Source: Anaerolineae bacterium
GTDB taxonomy: Bacteria > Chloroflexota > Anaerolineae > J102
Assembly (NCBI GenBank): GCA_027036755.1
Contig: JALWDV010000606.1
Coordinates: forward strand, 1-8,912
Length of the DNA stretch: 8,912 nt
Direction: 5' to 3'
Each line of letters begins with the position of its first letter. The stretch's first letter is position 1. The position numbers and the translations under genes are program-made. Shown here in pieces: positions 6,687 to 8,912 of this stretch. A model generated the notes under the pieces. The model worked only from the letters and a program-made list of their open reading frames with translations. It searched no databases and had not been told where the DNA came from.

Positions 6687-8330
6687 TCACGCCCGCAGCG
6701 CCTTGAACGCGTTGATCAGCCCATTGGTGGAGCTATCATGCGTGGTGACGGGATCATCGCCCGCCAGCTCCGGCAGGATGGCCTTAGCCAGCACCTTGCC
6801 CAGCTCCACGCCCATCTGATCGAAGGAGTTGATGTTCCAGATGACGCCCTGGGTGAAAATTTTGTGCTCGTACAGGGCGATGAGGGAGCCCAGGGTTTGC
6901 GGCGTCAGTTTGGGGAAGAGGAAGGAATTGGTGGGCCGGTTGCCCGGGAAAGTCTTGGCCGGGACCAGCAGCGCCAGATCGGCCTCATCCACGCCCTGGG
7001 CCAGCAGCTCCGCCCGCACCTCCTCCTCGGTCTTGCCCTTCATCAGCGCCTCGGTTTGGGCCAAAAAGTTGGCGATGAGGATGGCGTGGTGCTGGCCCAC
7101 GGGATGATGGCTGCGGGCCGGAGCCAGAAAATCGGCCGGGATCAGCTTGGTGCCCTGGTGGATGAGCTGGTAGAACGCGTGCTGGCCGTTGGCGCCCGGC
7201 TGCCCCCAGATGATGGGCCCGGTCTGATAATCCACCCACTGCCCATCTTTGGTCACGCTCTTGCCGTTGCTCTCCATATCGCCCTGCTGGAAATACATGG
7301 GGAAATACTGCATGGTCTGGTCGTAGGGCAGGATGGCGTGAGTCTCCGCGCCGAAAAAGTTGTTGTACCACACGCCCAGCAGGCCCATGATCACCGGGAT
7401 ATTTCGCTCGAAGGGCGCGGTGCGGAAGTGTTCATCCACCCGATGTGCGCCCGCCAACAGCTCCTCGAAGCGCTCGAAGCCCACGGCCAGGGCGATGGAA
7501 AGCCCGATGGCCGACCACAGCGAATACCGCCCGCCGACCCAATCCCAGAACTCGAACATGTTGTCCGGGTTGATGCCAAAGGCGATGACCTTCTCCCGAT
7601 TGGTGGACATGGCCACGAAATGCTTCTCGATGGCGGATTCGTCATTCGCGGCCAGCAGGAACCAGTCCCGCGCGGTGTGGGCGTTGGTCATGGTCTCCTG
7701 GGTGGTGAAGGTCTTGGATGCGATGAGGAAAAGGGTGGTTTCGGGATCAACTTTCGCCAGGGTCTCGGAGATGTCCGTGCCATCCACGTTGGAGACGAAA
7801 TGAAAGCGCATTTTGGGATGCACGTAGGGCGTTAGCGCCCGCACCACCATCTTCGGGCCCAGGTCCGAGCCGCCGATGCCGATGTTCACCACATCGGTGA
7901 TGCGCTGGCCCGTGAAGCCCCGCCACTCGCCCGAGCGCACCGCGTCGCTGAACGCCCGCATCTTGCCCAGCACCCGATTCACCTCGGGCATCACATCCTG
8001 GCCATCCACGAAGATAGGCCGGTTGGAGCGATTGCGCAGGGCGATGTGCAGCACCGCCCGCTTCTCGGTGACGTTGATCTTCTGGCCGGTGAACATGGCC
8101 TCGATGGCGTCGCTCAGCCGGGCCTGGCGGGCCAAATCCAGCAGCAGACCCACGGTCTCCTCGGTGATGCGATTTTTGGAATAATCGAAGAGGATATCCT
8201 CGAAACGCAGGGAGAATTTATCGAAACGCCCAGGATCGGCGGCAAAAAGGTCGCGCATGTGCACGTCCTTCATGGCTTCGTAATGATTTTGCAGGGCTTG
8301 CCAGGATTTTGATCGGGTGAGAGTGGACAT
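6687..8330 (-). CDS. pgi: glucose-6-phosphate isomerase
   Basis: 547 residues. It interconverts glucose 6-phosphate and fructose 6-phosphate in the cytoplasm, a step of glycolysis and gluconeogenesis. It belongs to the long form of the family (E. coli and eukaryote type, about 550 residues), not the shorter 450-residue form. Visible: the phosphate-binding region NIGIGGSDLGP (149-159); SKTFTTQET (205-213); the first family signature DWVGGRYSLWSAIG (263-276) with Arg268; QQGDMESNGK (348-357) with catalytic Glu353; GQHAFYQLIHQG (382-393) with His384; and the second signature ending in FDQMGVELGK (503-512) with Lys512. These match the known Arg, Glu, His and Lys of the active site. The N-terminus (SWQALQNHYEAMKDV) aligns with the usual start, so ATG at 8330 is right. 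No clear Shine-Dalgarno precedes it; the ATG 14 bases further upstream is out of frame. It is convergent with valS and probably monocistronic. Confidence 0.98.
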   Translation of the reverse strand: MSTLTRSKSWQALQNHYEAMKDVHMRDLFAADPGRFDKFSLRFEDILFDYSKNRITEETVGLLLDLARQARLSDAIEAMFTGQKINVTEKRAVLHIALRNRSNRPIFVDGQDVMPEVNRVLGKMRAFSDAVRSGEWRGFTGQRITDVVNIGIGGSDLGPKMVVRALTPYVHPKMRFHFVSNVDGTDISETLAKVDPETTLFLIASKTFTTQETMTNAHTARDWFLLAANDESAIEKHFVAMSTNREKVIAFGINPDNMFEFWDWVGGRYSLWSAIGLSIALAVGFERFEELLAGAHRVDEHFRTAPFERNIPVIMGLLGVWYNNFFGAETHAILPYDQTMQYFPMYFQQGDMESNGKSVTKDGQWVDYQTGPIIWGQPGANGQHAFYQLIHQGTKLIPADFLAPARSHHPVGQHHAILIANFLAQTEALMKGKTEEEVRAELLAQGVDEADLALLVPAKTFPGNRPTNSFLFPKLTPQTLGSLIALYEHKIFTQGVIWNINSFDQMGVELGKVLAKAILPELAGDDPVTTHDSSTNGLINAFKALRA

Positions 8331-8391
8331 GGTTGGTTATCCATGAGTAGCGCCCAGGGGGCGCGGAGGAAATGCGTGTGATCTGGTCGTT

Positions 8392-8420
8392 AGTATGCCG
8401 TCAAATCAAACTCTCGTCAA
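8392..8420 (-). promoter_or_regulatory. likely pgi promoter
   Basis: On the minus strand TTGACG (8420-8415) and CATACT (8397-8392) are 17 bases apart, matching sigma70 -35 and -10 hexamers at five and four of six positions. The predicted transcript start, near 8385, gives a leader of about 55 bases with a small GCGCCC/GGGCGC hairpin (8350-8365). The second mobile element ends 18 bases upstream of the -35 hexamer. Confidence 0.5.
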
Positions 8421-8438
8421 ATGCGCATGAAATGATAA

Positions 8439-8740
8439 GGGTGTGTCCTTTTTCGGTTGAAACGTTGCACCGCTGTACTCGTCGACTGATGAACATTGGC
8501 AAAATAATCCGATTACAGGGCCGGGGCGCTTCGCGCCCGCCGTCAGCGCCGGGGGATAAAGTCCCCCGGCTAGAAACAGCGCCCCTGCAGGGCTAGCCGG
8601 ATTTATCCGGCGCTGTTTTGTAGCCCGGCGACTTCATCGCCGGGCGGACGTGGCAAACGCAACTATGACCGATTTAATTTGTGGACATTCATCACTCGGC
8701 CAGAGCGCCTGGCTAGCGTCAACTCATTTGGGACGCACCC
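8439..8740. mobile_element. MITE-like non-autonomous element, copy B (302 bp)
   Basis: Terminal inverted repeats GGGTGTGTCC (8439-8448) and GGACGCACCC (8731-8740) differ at one position. A perfect 9-bp target duplication AAATGATAA flanks it (8430-8438 and 8741-8749). Its core 8524-8660 matches the core of the element at 6106-6242 in the same orientation, both 137 bases, with five differences by my count. The arms outside the core are longer and differ. It has no coding capacity. Confidence 0.85.
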
Positions 8741-8789
8741 AAATGATAACAGCAATTTCAAATTTGGTCTGGTGACAAGCCCCCCTCCC

Positions 8790-8912
8790 GGCCTCCCCCC
8801 GCTTCGGCTGACGCCTTGCAGGGGGAGGAGCCCATCGCTTCGCCAATTTGTGTAGCAGATGGGCGTCTCCCTCCCCCGAACACGAGCGCAGCGAGTATCG
8901 GGGGAGGGGCGG
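8790..8912. repeat. C/G-rich tandem palindromes at the window end
   Basis: CCTCCCCC (8792-8799) pairs with GGGGGAGG (8821-8828), and CCCTCCCCCGA (8869-8879) pairs perfectly with TCGGGGGAGGG (8898-8908). The loop of the second contains GAGCGCAGCGAG. This pattern is common among dispersed bacterial intergenic repeats. The element may continue past the window. No gene is visible from 8750 on. Confidence 0.6.

Noticed and set aside
6738..7835. 365-codon open frame antisense to pgi
   Set aside because: Same effect: a shadow of the GC-rich pgi gene with no recognisable domains or start signals.

Overview
The window looks like a chromosomal stretch of a GC-rich bacterium that uses T-box riboswitches and carries many palindromic repeats. 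Chloroflexota (Anaerolineae-like) is my best guess. It rests on a T-box next to a GC-rich valS, a secreted LVIVD-repeat protein with a C-terminal end in -LLLR, and abundant small inverted-repeat elements. No marker gene settles the phylum.

Layout. Positions 1-138 hold no recognisable gene. A strong sigma70-type promoter (139-167) drives a T-box leader (about 174-558) with a readable Stem I (kink-turn, AGTA/GAA specifier loop), a near-consensus T-box sequence (510-524) and an intrinsic terminator. A four-copy inverted repeat sits inside the leader. Positions 560-1252 contain repeat elements and a possible truncated reading frame (1087-1248). Next come a secreted beta-propeller-type LVIVD protein (1253-3253) and, after 4 bases, valS for valyl-tRNA synthetase (3258-5939). 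These two genes are tightly coupled and lie downstream of the T-box, so the natural reading is a T-box-controlled operon in which repeats and a foreign-looking secreted-protein gene separate the riboswitch from its likely target by about 2.7 kb.

Downstream of valS is a gene-free stretch (5940-6686) built of nested inverted repeats, including a small transposon-like element (6057-6266) with terminal inverted repeats and a 9-bp target duplication. pgi for glucose-6-phosphate isomerase follows on the minus strand (8330-6687), converging on valS. A second copy of the small element (8439-8740), also with a 9-bp duplication, lies just upstream of the likely pgi promoter. The last 160 bases form another C/G-rich palindromic repeat.

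valS and pgi are housekeeping genes, in translation and central carbon metabolism. The LVIVD protein has no evident functional tie to either. I see no CRISPR array, defence island, transposase gene, tRNA or rRNA. The unusual material is in the regulatory leader and the mobile or repetitive DNA.
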